DNA of 64,000 nt from Icerya purchasi (GCA_039619475.1 CM077115.1:220643291-220707290); one strand, 5' to 3'. Positions 9,528-20,426 are shown, counted from the first letter of the stretch. A program made the numbers and translations. Notes: a model not told the origin generated them from the sequence alone.

Positions 9528-11597
9528 TTTTTTTTTTTTTTTTTTTTAAACATATTTGAGTACAATCTTATTACAGTAAATAAATTAGCGTTACTTTTAA
9601 AACAGTGTTACAACTTCATCTAACTCATTTGTAACATGAACAGAGTAGAAACTATGTATAATTACATAACTCCTAATGTATAGATATATAAATAATCATA
9701 CGCGCATATAAATACTCACACGCACGCACACCAAGTATATGCACATATCCGCAAAATACATGCATACGAATATATTACAGAATAAATTAGTTGACTAGCT
9801 CATAAGGTTTTGTGCGCTTAAGGTGCCTTAAGTCATCATCATAAAGTAGCAGTTCTAAAGGCTCTAGATTTGGGTGACAGTGAAGTCTGTGTTCGTGCAC
9901 TTCTGCAATATAACTTATGACGTCATCGATCCATGGAATATTCAAATCAGAATGTATTTCTTCGTTTCGTTGGTACCAGAAAGCTCCAGTGATGTTTCGA
10001 AGACACTTGTTTTGAGCGCGCTGAATAATCAACCGATTGGATGTCTTTGCACAGCCCCAGAGTTGAATACCATACATCCATGTCGGTCTGATGATTTGTC
10101 AATAAATCATACGTTTATTAGACAGATTGAGTTTGGAGTAACGCCCAATCAACCAATAAATCTGTCTTAATTTATGCACAGTTTGTTCTTTTTTCATCTT
10201 GACATGCGTCTTCCAATTCAGCCTAGAATCTAAATGCATACCCTGGTATTTAGTGGAGTCTGATCTCGGAATAGGAAGGGGGTCAAAGTATATAGGACAG
10301 GTCTTAGATTTACGAAGCGTAAACATAACGTGCACCGATTTTTCTTGATTAATCTTGATCTTCCGATCACATGTCCATTTGCTCATTTTTTCTATTGCAT
10401 ATTGCAAATTATTCGTAGTCAATTCTGGTGAGTCGCTAATTAACAGGATAGCTGTGTCATCTCCAAAGGTCGCAGTCGTCGTCTTGGCTGTTGTTGGAAT
10501 GTCAGTTGTATACAATAAATACAAAGAAGGTCCTAAGACACACTACCCTGTGGAACATCAGCCTGTATTGGATGAAATTTGGACTTTGCTTCTTCATAAG
10601 AAACTCTGAAGGATCTATCAGAGATATATGATTCAAGAAGTTGGCACATATTTTCCGGTAGCAGGTTGCTCAGTTTACAGATCAACCACCGCCGGACAGT
10701 ATTTTTTTTCTTCAAAGGCTGTTTCAATTAACTTAGTTATACGATGCATTTGGTCAATCGTAGAGTGCTGATTGCGGAAGCCAAACTGATGATCTGGTAT
10801 CTTTAATAAGGGCTTGAGTCACTTAAGGAGTAATTTTTCAAATAATTTTGATATGGAAGGTAACAAGGAGATTGGTCGATACGAAATTACTACTTCTGTT
10901 GGTTTCCCAGGTTTCAGTAACATGATGATTTGAGCGATTTTGAAACATTTTGGTACGTATCTCATTCTGAAACAGGCATTAAAGAGATATGTCAGCATAA
11001 TAATTCCTTTACGTGGTAATTCTCTAAGCGCTCCGGGTGAAATTTCATCGATTCCAGGAGCCTTTTTGGATTCATATTATTATCTAACTCCTGTACAACT
11101 TCAAAAGGAGTTACTAGCTTTATTTGCTGGAAAGGTTGGTAATTTTTCGTTATATCGATCTGGGAATTTATATTATGTATTGTAAAGACTGAAGCTAAAT
11201 GAGAAGCGAATAGTTCGGCTTTATTGTTGTTGTCGCGAATCCACGGCTCTTGTTCATCCTTGAGAGGAGGACATTGAAGTAGCGGACATTTGAAGCGTCG
11301 CGTTGCACGCCACAATGAATAATTTGTGTCCGCTGCAGGGCTTAAATTTTCTAAGTAGTTTGCGACGCTTTTCTGTTTGAAATCCTTGATTAGCCGATTA
11401 ACTGTATTGCTAATTCGATTAAATTTTGTTTTATCCGGTGGATGAGCGTTGCCATATATTTCGTGCACGTCTTCTCTCTTTTATTAGTTTCCTAACTTCG
11501 ATAGGATACAGTATTTCATTTGGAATGTTTTCTTTAAGAGCTGGAGTGGCCTGGCTAGCAGCTCTTCGCACCAAGTTGATAAAGTGCTGGGCTTGCT
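9528..11597 (-). mobile_element. 5'-truncated Jockey-clade non-LTR retrotransposon
   Basis: The element lies on the minus strand, with its poly(A) tail seen as 20 T at 9528-9547 and the body extending to about 11597, inside a Copia fragment. Flanking 9-bp near-duplications (see the Copia entry) mark the insertion. Only the region from the endonuclease/RT linker to the ORF2 end is present, which is usual for truncated target-primed reverse transcription. It is a different Jockey family from the copy at 36-40 kb: the shared RT motifs differ at many residues. Confidence 0.75.
9787..11560 (-). pseudogene. Jockey ORF2 reverse transcriptase pseudogene
   Basis: Readable pieces in order on the minus strand: linker region (10992-11468, containing NYLENLSPAADTNYSLWRA), a part with stops (10728-10991), the RT block with PQGSVS (10533-10727), the RT active-site region (10099-10524), and the C-terminal tail (9787-10077, YGIQLWGCAK and LRHLKRTKPYEL). 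The catalytic FADD box reads FGDD, an Ala to Gly change. At least one frameshift (near 10525-10533), an in-frame stop between the last two pieces and several stops in the middle make it inactive. No RNase H domain follows, as expected for Jockey. Confidence 0.8.
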
Positions 11598-12105
11598 ATA
11601 TAGCAAAAAATGATAATTATTTAACATGTAACCGTAAGGGTAATTTGTTAATATCTACTAATTCTGGAGAAATTTACTTACATAATGTGTTAATAGTTCC
11701 TGGTTTAGAAAATAATTTAATATCAGTAAAGGAAATTAATAAACGAGGATATAAAGTGGAATTTGATAACAATGTAGTAAAAATTTTATCTAATGAAAGA
11801 GTATTATTTTATCAAATTAATAATTCAAATACCTTTAAAATAAATGATAAACCAGTAAATATAAAAAGTACTTTACAGGAAAAATTTAATCATAATGGTT
11901 ATTATAAAGATAAAAATTGTAACAGGTGTTTAATAGGAAAAATGACTAAGTCACCTTTTAATGGTACTAGAAAAGGAACTATTAGATGTGGACAATTGAT
12001 ACACAGTGATTTAGTGGGACCTTTAAATGCTGTAAGTTATAATAATAAACGATATTTTGTTACCTTTATTGATGATTCCTCCTCTTTCGCTGTAATATAT
12101 ATATA
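11598..12105 (+). pseudogene. Copia protease end and integrase N-terminal half
   Basis: The frame continues the interrupted Copia polyprotein. It contains NVLIVPGLENNLISVKEI, the protease-to-integrase linker typical of Copia, and then the integrase zinc region with CNRCLIGKMTKSPF (about 11920-11958). The first catalytic Asp of the integrase core follows in HSDLVGPLNAVS, then YFVTFIDDSS (about 12000-12085). The frame is open for more than 150 codons. It is cut off at about 12105 by other repeat DNA, so the remaining catalytic residues of the integrase and all of RT and RNase H are missing. Confidence 0.75.
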
Positions 12106-12200
12106 CAAGGGGGTCATCAGCCGATGAGCCAGGGGGAGGGGGCAAGATGATAGAAAGAGGATATGAGTTATAGGAAGAATTGAGATTAAAGTTAAATTCT
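12106..12200. other. Short unclassified repeat segment
   Basis: A purine-rich 90-bp piece (GGGGGTCATCAGCCGATGAG near its start) separates the Copia break from the poly(T) of the next element. On the minus strand it resembles a 3' terminus of a non-LTR element, possibly an extremely truncated insertion. No gene. Confidence 0.3.
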
Positions 12201-13600
12201 TATTTTTTTTTTTTTTTTTTTTTTTTTTTTGGGGCGCATCAACTATGGACCATTGCCCAGACACAATGGGAAGAAGAGACAACTAACTAGAACCTAATTT
12301 GGTTGGAGACAGCTGAAATAAAGGAACCAAGGACAAGAACAACAGACTGGGAAGGAAGGGACAAGATGTAAGACGCACAGTAAGGAGTGGGAAGCCCCAG
12401 CTTTATAAGGTGAAGATAGAAAAGAGAGCGCTCCGCAGAAAGAGCAGAGCACTCGAAGAAAATGTGATCAGCATCACAGACAACTGCTTCATCTGGATGC
12501 AACGGACAATGAGGAGAGGGAAGCAAAGAGAAACGATAGCGTGAAGAGGGCAGCAGTGTATGATTAAAGCGCAGGCGGACAATAGAGGAAATTATAAATC
12601 GTGGAAGAGAGGGAAACTCCGAGAACCATGGGTGAGAAGGAAGTGTAGGTTGGATTGAAAGGTAGAAGGAACGATTGTTGGAAAAAGAAGAAGGGTACAC
12701 ATCCGACCAAAATCTGAAGTGAAGCTTCTTAATTAGGGGTAATAGATTAACAGCCGGGATTTTTTTAAAATAGAGGTGAGAACGGACAGCAACCTGAGCC
12801 AAAGCATCCGCCATTTCATTACCCTCGATGCCTCTGTGACCAGGAACCCACAGTAAGTCAATGTGTACAGAGTGATGGAAAGAAAGATTATAAATAAAAG
12901 ATCGTATACGAAGAATGAAGAAGTCAGAAGAGGGAGGAGGAAGCGGTGAACTGATAGCCTGGAGAGCATCCATGGAGTCAGAAATGATTAGATAGTCGGA
13001 GGACGTACGATTGCACGAGATATGTATGATCGCACGAAGGATAGCCATCAATTCGGCCGTAAAAATAGAACAGAAAGATGGGAGGCGAAAGGATTCGGAG
13101 AAATTAGAGTCGGGAAGAATAAAAGACGATCCGACCCCACCGGGTCCTCTAGAGCCATCAGTAAAAACAAGTGCATGAGAAGGAAAAAGACAACTGACCG
13201 CACTGTGAAATTCCTGTTTAATGACGTTCTGAGGCATAAATTTGGAAAATTTAGGGAGAAAATGTACTTTGGGAGGGTGTAAGAGGTCGAAATAATTGAA
13301 TGAGAAGTACGGAAGATTATTGCTGGATATAATATGGGAGGAGAAATGGCTAAGACGTTGAGAAATAGGGGCTAAGATAGGGATTTTATTAGAAACAAAA
13401 CGCCAGTTCTTGGCAATGTAAATGTAGGAAGGAATAAGTTGAGACGAAGTGAAAGGTAAACGTTTGGAAAGGAATCGATAGCCCAAATAAGACCTTCGAA
13501 CTGAGAGGGGAGGTATTCTAGATTCCGCGAGCATTGCTGAAATGGGAGAGGATTTGAGAGCACCGAGGCAAAGACGGAGACAGGAGTTATTTAAAAATAC
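12201..13600 (-). mobile_element. 5'-truncated RNase H-bearing non-LTR retrotransposon (I/R1-type)
   Basis: Poly(A) tail on the minus strand is seen as about 29 T at 12201-12230, preceded by a 3' UTR (12231-12286) that ends GATGCGCCCC. The body is the ORF2 tail (RT thumb, RNase H, zinc motif). The 5' break is near 13590, where similarity to the RT C-terminus stops and AT-rich DNA begins. No convincing TSD was found. Confidence 0.75.
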
Positions 13601-13678
13601 CGTACCAAATTTTATGTATCGATTAATCGATAAGTGATAAATTTTATTCAGCGCTAATCTTTCTTTGTGTTTTCCCAT
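12287..13678 (-). CDS. RNase H domain plus zinc tail of non-LTR ORF2 (intact frame, truncated element)
   Basis: This 463-codon open frame starts in flanking DNA. Roughly its first 28 codons (to FLNNSCLRL) do not look like the element, so the called start is an artefact of truncation. Then come the end of the RT (NNSCLRLCLGALKSS, SAMLAESRIPPL) and a full RNase H domain with the acidic residues in FTDGSRG, AELMAIL and ISDSMDAL, and the HRGIEGNEMADALA motif. A C-terminal Cys/His region (CPLHP, CDADHIFFEC) closes it. RNase H removes the RNA strand during reverse transcription. The frame has no stop despite lacking the upstream enzyme, which suggests a fairly young insertion. It cannot act as an autonomous element. 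Confidence 0.8.
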   Translation of the reverse strand: MGKHKERLALNKIYHLSINRYIKFGTVFLNNSCLRLCLGALKSSPISAMLAESRIPPLSVRRSYLGYRFLSKRLPFTSSQLIPSYIYIAKNWRFVSNKIPILAPISQRLSHFSSHIISSNNLPYFSFNYFDLLHPPKVHFLPKFSKFMPQNVIKQEFHSAVSCLFPSHALVFTDGSRGPGGVGSSFILPDSNFSESFRLPSFCSIFTAELMAILRAIIHISCNRTSSDYLIISDSMDALQAISSPLPPPSSDFFILRIRSFIYNLSFHHSVHIDLLWVPGHRGIEGNEMADALAQVAVRSHLYFKKIPAVNLLPLIKKLHFRFWSDVYPSSFSNNRSFYLSIQPTLPSHPWFSEFPSLPRFIISSIVRLRFNHTLLPSSRYRFSLLPSPHCPLHPDEAVVCDADHIFFECSALSAERSLFYLHLIKLGLPTPYCASYILSLPSQSVVLVLGSFISAVSNQIRF

Positions 13679-13756
13679 ACTGTTATCACGTTATTGTTAT
13701 TGTGTTTTTTTGTAGTGTTGTTAGAGTTGGTTTTCCAGTTATATTGACTTTTTACT

Positions 13757-14874
13757 TTTAATACAAATTCAATAAAGGTCGTTTCCAAATCTTTTCAATC
13801 CCAAGAACTCTGCCAGACTTCGCAGCAACCGCACCACCTTGGAGTCAGCCAACCACAAACATCAACATATCGCTGACAAAATTTAACAAAGCACAATACC
13901 CCCCAAACATAGCACAAATAGCAACAAATATCATAGCGAGCTACACAGACCATGCATGCCTCTACACAGATGGAGCGAAGACAATAGGTTATCAGTCACC
14001 GGCGGCATGCTCCTTCGAAGTCTCAGGGGCAGCAGAGTCAGTTAGACTGCACGATTGCTGTACTGCACTGGACGCTGAAATATACGCGATGGTCTTTTGC
14101 ATCCAACACTATACCGATAGCAACCCCCGGTCCCAAAAGACCCTACTCATAACTGACTCTCTAAACTCCCTTCAACTCATCTCAGAGATTAAATCCAACA
14201 ACCCTTTGATAAGGAAGGTTCATTACCTATTATACAGGTTATCACATTTAAACTCTGAAATGTCTTTCCTATGGGTGCCGGCTCATGTCGGGATTCCAGG
14301 CAATGAGCGTGTCAATCGAGCAGCCCAGGCGATATTGTTCTCTCCAATGCCATACAACCCCCCTCTTCCCCCTACATTGGCTCATTTATTTATGCAGCAA
14401 ACTGGAAAAGAATGGCAACAGGAATGGAGATCTTCAAGTACGTTTTTCTGAAGCATAAAATCAACCACGGAGCCTTGGTGGCTCACAGACGGAGTTTCCC
14501 GCAGCGATTTTTCTGTCCTGAATCGTCTCCGAATAGGACATACAACCCTCTCGCACAGCTACATATTCACGAGCCAGGTACCCCCAAATGTCTGCCCCTT
14601 TTGTAGTCAACCGAGCGCCCCATCCACCTATCACCTACTTCTCGAATGTCTCTCTTTTGCAGTACCACGACCCATTCACTTCACCACTTCCTCTAGTTCT
14701 AAGATACTGTCAAATGCTCCGCCCGCGGTCGCAGCTGTATTAGCTTTCATGCGGAGCAACGATCTGTACTATCGCGTTTAATCCCTTTAAGTAGGCCCCA
14801 TGTGCTGTAATAGCCCCAGTAGTTAAACCACGGCACATGGAAATCTTCATATACACCCCTATAAAAAAAAAAAA
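13757..14874 (+). mobile_element. 5'-truncated RNase H-bearing non-LTR retrotransposon (I-type), plus strand
   Basis: The ORF2 tail (separate entry) is followed by an 80-bp 3' UTR and a poly(A) tail of 12 A at about 14862-14873. It lies tail-outward next to the oppositely oriented element at 12201-13600. The 5' limit is taken at the in-frame TAA near 13752, before which similarity ends. No TSD was recognised. Confidence 0.7.
13790..14781 (+). pseudogene. I-type ORF2 tail: RNase H and CCHC-like zinc motif, one nonsense codon
   Basis: One reading frame runs from about 13790 to the TAA at 14779-14781 and is broken only by TGA at 14449-14451, probably from CGA. RNase H residues are seen in YTDGAK, ALDAEIYA, ITDSLNSL and the HVGIPGNERVNRAAQA motif. 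After the stop the same frame continues with RLRIGHTTLSHSY and a CPFC-X9-H-X4-C zinc motif, the normal tail of I-type elements. So about 330 codons are preserved with a single point lesion. Confidence 0.8.
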
Positions 14875-15009
14875 GTACATTTATTCATAATATATTATTT
14901 TCGCCGTTAGCGTATTTATTCATCAGATTCAGTTTTCAGATTAGTTTCAAAACCTACTTTAATAATATTTTAGTGCAAAGAACAATATTGAAGTGAAAAG
15001 GGTCACTGG

Positions 15010-16725
15010 CAGCTCTTTCAACGCTTATGGGAGAGTAATTTATGTGTTATCTTTAAAAAGTACAGATTTTTCATCTAGCAAATCAAATACCTAGGACATG
15101 TGATTGGCCAAAAACGGACTACAAAAATCAACAAAGAAGTTAGACACAGTTCAAAATACATCAACTTCTAAAAATGTAGATGTTTAACAGTTATATGGGC
15201 CAGTGAATTATTATCGTTACTTTATTCTGTACCCATCAGTGATACTATATCTGTTTAATTAACTCTTCTACAAAGAAAAAATTATCTGGTGGCCGGAATC
15301 CCACCAAACATTTAATAAAATTATAGATTTAATTTCAAGTAATATGGTCTTAAATACTTATTATTAAGGTTTACCATTGCTCCTTGCAACAGACACAAGC
15401 TCTCATAGAATTTCAGAAATCACACTGATTATGTAATAATGAAGAACGACTAATAGCTTTTGCATCCAGATCGTTCTTCAAACCAGAAGCAAATAATTTA
15501 CAGCTGGACTAAGAAATCCTAGCGGTATTTTGGGAAGCAAAAAGATTATACTGTTATATTGTCGGTCATGCATTCATTCATTTTAATCATGGACAGTACA
15601 CTCATCCAGCAGATCTTCAATACACCAAAAGAGCTTCCAGCTTTTGCATCATGTGCTCAAATATGCCGCTCTGACCTTCATCAAAACACTAAAATACCGA
15701 CTTCTAGATTTTCAATTGAAATTTGTAAACTAAATGTTATTGATAAATAATCTTACCTACAGAACAACAAACGATGTAACATTGGGAAGGCATTAACTAT
15801 TACCTCCAATTGTTTTAAGGAGAAATTTCAACTGATGAAAAATTATCAACACTGTTGAAAAATTTCCAGAATAGTACTAACCGAAACTTTGAATATTCTA
15901 ATGGGATCATTGTGCCAGGCACTGATTCCAAAATTGGCACAACCACTCATTCTCCAAGAACTCCATTCGACACATGCAGGAATAGTCAAAATAAAAAACA
16001 TCACACACAACTATGTTTATTGGCAAAAGATCAATCATGATATTACATTATCAGTCAAAAGCTATAGGTGTGAATTGTTAAAAACTTCCTTCAAAGCTGC
16101 CACCAAATAACTGAGATGTAACAAAACCATTTTTAAGAATCCATATTGATTAAATAGGATCTACAGCAGACCAATATTTTTTTACTATAGTTGACTCGGT
16201 TTTAAAATAGCTTGAAGTTTACATGAATTAGTCGGTGATAATATAACCTAGTATTACATCAGTAGAATTTCAAACAGTTTATTGCATTTATTAGATATGT
16301 CAACAGTTTATTGCACTAGGGCATCCAGTTACAAATGAACAAGTGGAACAATTTGTTCAGTTTATAGAAGACAAGTTGAAGAAAATGGCAGAAGCCTGAA
16401 TTTATTGAACATAAATTATTGAAATTTTATTCAAATATTAAACCACCCTCACACCAAATAGAAAAACACCTTCATAGGTGATCATTGGTATCACTATTCA
16501 AAATCAGGAAGACTTATTAAAACCAGTTGAACGATCAAAATTAAACAAAAACTTAAATTTGGTGTTTATTACTCAGCGAATATGCTCAAAGTGGGAACTA
16601 TCAGTCAATAAATCTTTGAAAATATGGTACAACTGTAGAGCGTCTAGGAAATGTACACTACCTGGTTGAATTAGATGATGTATGCATTATCTAGACACGC
16701 GGCAGCGTGTCAAGCCAGGAAAAAG
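15010..16725 (+). pseudogene. Ty3/Gypsy pol remnant (RT end, RNase H, integrase)
   Basis: Across three frames the plus strand keeps the order of a Gypsy pol. First come the RT end with YLGHVIG and INKEV (15090-15150), then an RNase H with the ATDASSHGI-like and IAFASRSF segments (15370-15490), then ILIMDST (about 15583). The integrase zinc domain is seen in LILQELHSTHAGIVKIKNITHNYVYW-like sequence (about 15940-16025), and the integrase C-terminus in RLGNVHYLVELDD (about 16640-16680). Many indels and stops interrupt it. No LTRs were identified. The longest open pieces are 15559-15750 and 15889-16110. Confidence 0.7.
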
Positions 16726-17605
16726 GAACTGGCGACGACGCAGCAGCCATGTGTTATATTACACGAACCATTTGGAGTCACTTTTAACCCCTTAATAACT
16801 CAATATCTATTCAATATAAATACATGAAATTTGGGTTATTTATTAAAACCCCTTAGATTAACTAGAACCTGAAAAATTTCATAAATATAACTTAAACAGT
16901 TATTGAGATATTAACGTCTAAAAATCGGCATTTTTATCACTGACTGACATATAGATCAAAAACCTAACCCACTTCCAGGTGACCTAGAAAGTTGAAATTT
17001 GGTTTCTAGCTGGGTAATTGTGTGCATACAAAGGAAAAAATCAGAAAACAATGAATTTTTACAATTTGAAATATTTTCAAAGCAATCGATTTTTATTAAC
17101 AACTAGCGCATTTTAAGGCTTTGTGTGCATTTTTATAATAAAATTCCAATCGAGATACTTGACCTATCAGAAAATAAATTTATTAAAATTGCTGTGAAGC
17201 AAGTTTTGCTTGACAAAGCTTATTATAGAACAGATGACTATCTTAATGATAAACATATATTATGGAGCATTGCGATTTCAACACAGCACAGGAAATGAAC
17301 ATGATATTGTATACTGATTTTGATATACTTGTAAAGAAAGATATGAAAATAACATGAAATATCTGTAGGGCCCTGTGTGCTGCAGTAAGAGTTTCTTGCC
17401 ACTTCTTCCCCTCAGCCATACAGGTCCCAGAAGTGGTAGTGGTTTTACAGTTAGGGGACAGACGGACTCAATAACTTGACTTTCGAAAAATGCCTACTTT
17501 GTAAGCCTATTTTGAAGAATAAACGATTTTAATTTTAATTTGAATGAATAATAATAATAATTTCTTTACAAAAAGTAATGATATCCCATTAAAAACATAA
17601 ATGTA
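16726..17605. other. AT-rich DNA, no gene seen
   Basis: No open frame with motif, no splice-bordered exon and no transposon end could be supported here. Confidence 0.4.
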
Positions 17606-18056
17606 AAAATGGAAACCAAGCTCAATATTAAGAATATGCGTGGTTGTCGACTTCATTGACAAAAGAATTGAGATTTACACAAAGCAGATAATTTAGGATA
17701 AATTAAAGCTTATGATTTGACTTGGTTAATTTTTAGAATGATTAGCCAAATATAAGATAACTTGTATGAGAAAACTAGCCAAGTCAAATCGTAAGCTTTA
17801 ATTTATCCTAAATTATCTTCTTTGTGTAAATAATTCGATTGTTCAAATTTAAAAAGTTGTATTTTTAAAAAGCAAACATTGTTGTAGCAGAGAAAAGAAG
17901 AAATTATGTTTTAAATTTATCTTAGAATGTTGTATGTTCAATTATAAATAAATTTCAGGATTATCTACAGAACTTGGCACCCATTTAGATCTCAATTCTT
18001 TTGTGGTCGAAGTCGATAAAAACGCATATTCTTGATATTGAACTTGGATCCCATTT
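17606..18056. repeat. Nested foldback (long imperfect inverted repeat)
   Basis: The left arm (about 17606-17745) pairs with two separate right-arm blocks. The inner part, containing GATAATTTAGGATAAATTAA, matches inverted at about 17772-17835. The outer part (AAGAATATGCG, TCGACTTC, AAAAGAATTGAGAT) matches inverted at about 17984-18056. About 150 bp between the two right blocks (17836-17983) has no partner and looks like a later insertion or a loss from the left arm. No coding potential; a MITE-like foldback is the simplest reading. Confidence 0.65.
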
Positions 18057-18521
18057 TTACATTTATGTTTTTGATGGGACAAAACAACACACAAATCACT
18101 TATAATCAACTAATATTAAGTGCACAAAAACATAAAAATCTATCTGTATTAATGTCAGTTCTTTCACAAATTCGGTCACCAATAATAATAGTAAGATTAC
18201 TAACACCATCAGCTACAAGTATACATATTTCAAAGCCACAAACAAAATCAGTAGGGAACTATACACCACAAATATTCCAACTTCTTTAACAATAGCAAAA
18301 CAAACCAGGTTTAAACGAGGAGTGAGTAATTATTACAACGCTCAAGTGAGTTGATTAATCCGATTACATGTTTGAATTTATAGTGAATTCTTATATACAT
18401 ATATGAACAAAAAAAACATTTTCTCTTCTACCTAGAGCAGAATTGTAAGAAACTCATTATTATGAACTTCTTTTCCATACTTTATTAATAGGTTTCAGAA
18501 TTATTTCTTGTGTGTATATAC

Positions 18522-18552
<31 letters not shown>

Positions 18553-19689
18553 TTAAAATATGCTCGTTATGGGATTTATTAATGATTGTTGTTTCAAATA
18601 TTACTATGGGTTGTACTATTGAATAAATATAATAATTATGTAATGTACAACTATGTTCTGATATATAACAGATAGTTCTTCCAAAACCTTTTTATTTTTA
18701 CTTTTAAATTAGAGAGGTTCTAACAACCTATCTAAAGACTGAACTTTGAACATTTTGGTACTAATTTTATGTAAAGATCAATAATATAGTAAAGAAAGAG
18801 AGCCATGGAATTAAACCAATCTCGCATTCTGTTTTTAAGACTAATATGAAAAATAAAAATATGTTTAGAATATACATATGTATATCTACTTGAAGATGTA
18901 TGTCAGTAAAAGTAATTTAAATATCAGTTGCAAAAATATTGATGAATCAAGCCTTTAATGTTTTTTTTTCAATTTATAAAGGTAAACTTATATACGTTTT
19001 TGAGCGAAAATTTTCTTTTATAGTTTATTAGTTACATTTTAATTTCCTTTCTCGGTAATTCAAAATATATTAACTCTTAAAATAGATGTCGGTATCAAAA
19101 TGAACTTTCAAATATTATATGTAACGTATGTTTGTAATAACAAATTTGTTGTTTTATATAACAGAATTTAATCCATCCTAATTATTTTTCTAATTTGCCT
19201 TATATGTACACATATATATTTTTTAAATGTTTGGATTTAAAATGATGATTAAATAATGAACTGTAGTTAATGATGCTGACTGTTTTTTATTGCAGATTAA
19301 AAAAATATATTGGAAATTTAATTTTTGAAAAATATTAAACAAATTTTTAATGAAAAATTAATTAAGTGCACTTTTATGCTATATAAACTTCTTGTAAACT
19401 ATATATTCTGGTAGTTCAGTTTATTTACTAATAAAAACAAAATCATCAAGCATGCACTCTTTGAATCTTAATGAATTTGTTTAGACAAGATAATATCTAT
19501 AAAAGCAATAATAATTTATGAGTAAAGTAAATTTTCTAAGGGTATTCGAAGAAAAATTCGTAAACAGTGAATCATGAACGAGAATTAACTCAATAGTGTT
19601 AAATAATATCAGTATTTCGCATCAAGTTTATAGATCACTGGAAGTAAAATTATTATTGTTTGTGTGTTTATTAATATAAATTTATTTTC
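18057..19689. other. AT-rich DNA with (TA)n tract
   Basis: Nothing but AT-rich sequence and a short (TA)n at about 18519-18545 is seen upstream of the zinc-knuckle gene. A promoter may lie here but no TATA/initiator pair stands out. Confidence 0.4.
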
Positions 19690-19704
19690 ATGACCGGTGT
19701 TTAA
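19690..19704 (+). promoter_or_regulatory. Upstream ORF of four codons before the zinc-knuckle gene start
   Basis: ATG ACC GGT GTT TAA ends 10 bp before the inferred start codon at 19715. If the transcript covers it, such a tiny uORF could lower initiation or force reinitiation. This is inference from position only. Confidence 0.3.
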
Positions 19705-19714
19705 AGAAATAAAA

Positions 19715-19740
19715 ATGACAATTGGTCCAAATAAACAAAA
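19715..19740 (+). CDS. Exon 1 of CCHC zinc-knuckle gene
   Basis: ATG at 19715 in an A-rich context (AATAAAAATG) opens a 26-base coding exon (MTIGPNKQ plus two bases) that ends at a perfect donor GTAAGT (19741). Its last two bases (AA) combine with the first base (T) of the exon at 20280 to give an in-frame Asn codon, so the two exons fit in phase across a 539-bp AT-rich intron. Alternative: the ATG is internal and further exons lie upstream, but no earlier in-frame ATG is needed. Confidence 0.55.
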
Positions 19741-20279
19741 GTAAGTACATTTAATCATTCGCACTGTATATTTACAAGTTTCGAAGTATCTTATGGTGAA
19801 ATTATAAAAGATGTTTCTGTAAAGTTTCGTTATCGCTTCATTTATTAGATAACGTGATTTTTATCTATTCTAAAAAATCATGCGGTTACTTAAGCAGTTA
19901 CAAATTATAAAACATTAATTATTATTCAGTTTATGATAAATAATGATTTTTAACATATGTATAAATTGGTTATTTAAGAAGCTTCGAACATTTTATCCAT
20001 CAAATTTTTTTAGAAAAAAAAACAACCTGATTTAGTAAATTTTCAATTTATAGTTACGATGTGTTTTTAAAATTTGATCTGTAACTTCTCTATTATTTTA
20101 CGAAAGTTCTTGATTTCTCTGTAAATTGTGTAAATAAGGTAAACCATAATAGAACAAATATCTGGGGGGTAAAAAACCGATTATAGTAACTTCTTAAGTT
20201 AACTGAAATCAAAATAGTCTGAAGTGTTACATGTATAAGTTAAATGATAATAAACTTTATATATTTTTAATTTTTGTAG

Positions 20280-20426
20280 TTCGGGCCTATATCCAGTTAC
20301 TTGTGAAAATTGTGGGGTATATGGCCATTCTACAATCGAATGTTTCACGTTGAAGAGAAAAAAAATATTGGATAAATTTGCTTCCGCTAGGCGCATTAAA
20401 AGACTAAGAACTCCAGAACGTAGCAG
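20280..20426 (+). CDS. Exon 2 of CCHC zinc-knuckle gene
   Basis: A 147-base frame is bordered by a good acceptor (TTTAATTTTTGTAG, ending 20279) and a donor GTAATT (20427). It encodes one zinc knuckle, CENCGVYGHSTIEC (CX2CX4HX4C), followed by a basic stretch with KRKK, ARRIKRL and RTPERS, compatible with RNA binding and nuclear localisation. Composition is clearly less AT-rich than the flanks. I do not recognise the gene. The knuckle is not followed by retroviral or LINE gag sequence, so a host gene is more likely. Downstream exon candidates in matching phase are 21724-21775 and 26567-26612 (see findings). Neither is proven. Confidence 0.6.

Larger units (their letters stand above)
8690..12105 (+). 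mobile_element. Ty1/Copia fragment, split by a nested Jockey insertion
   Basis: The two coding pieces (8690-9527 and 11598-12105) join in order as gag, protease and integrase start of one Copia-type element once the minus-strand Jockey at 9528-11597 is removed. The interrupted site carries ATATATCAA (9519-9527) on the left and ATATAGCAA (11598-11606) on the right, a plausible 9-bp TSD with one mismatch. No LTR was recognised on either side. The fragment stops inside the integrase core, so reverse transcriptase and the 3' half are absent. Confidence 0.7.
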
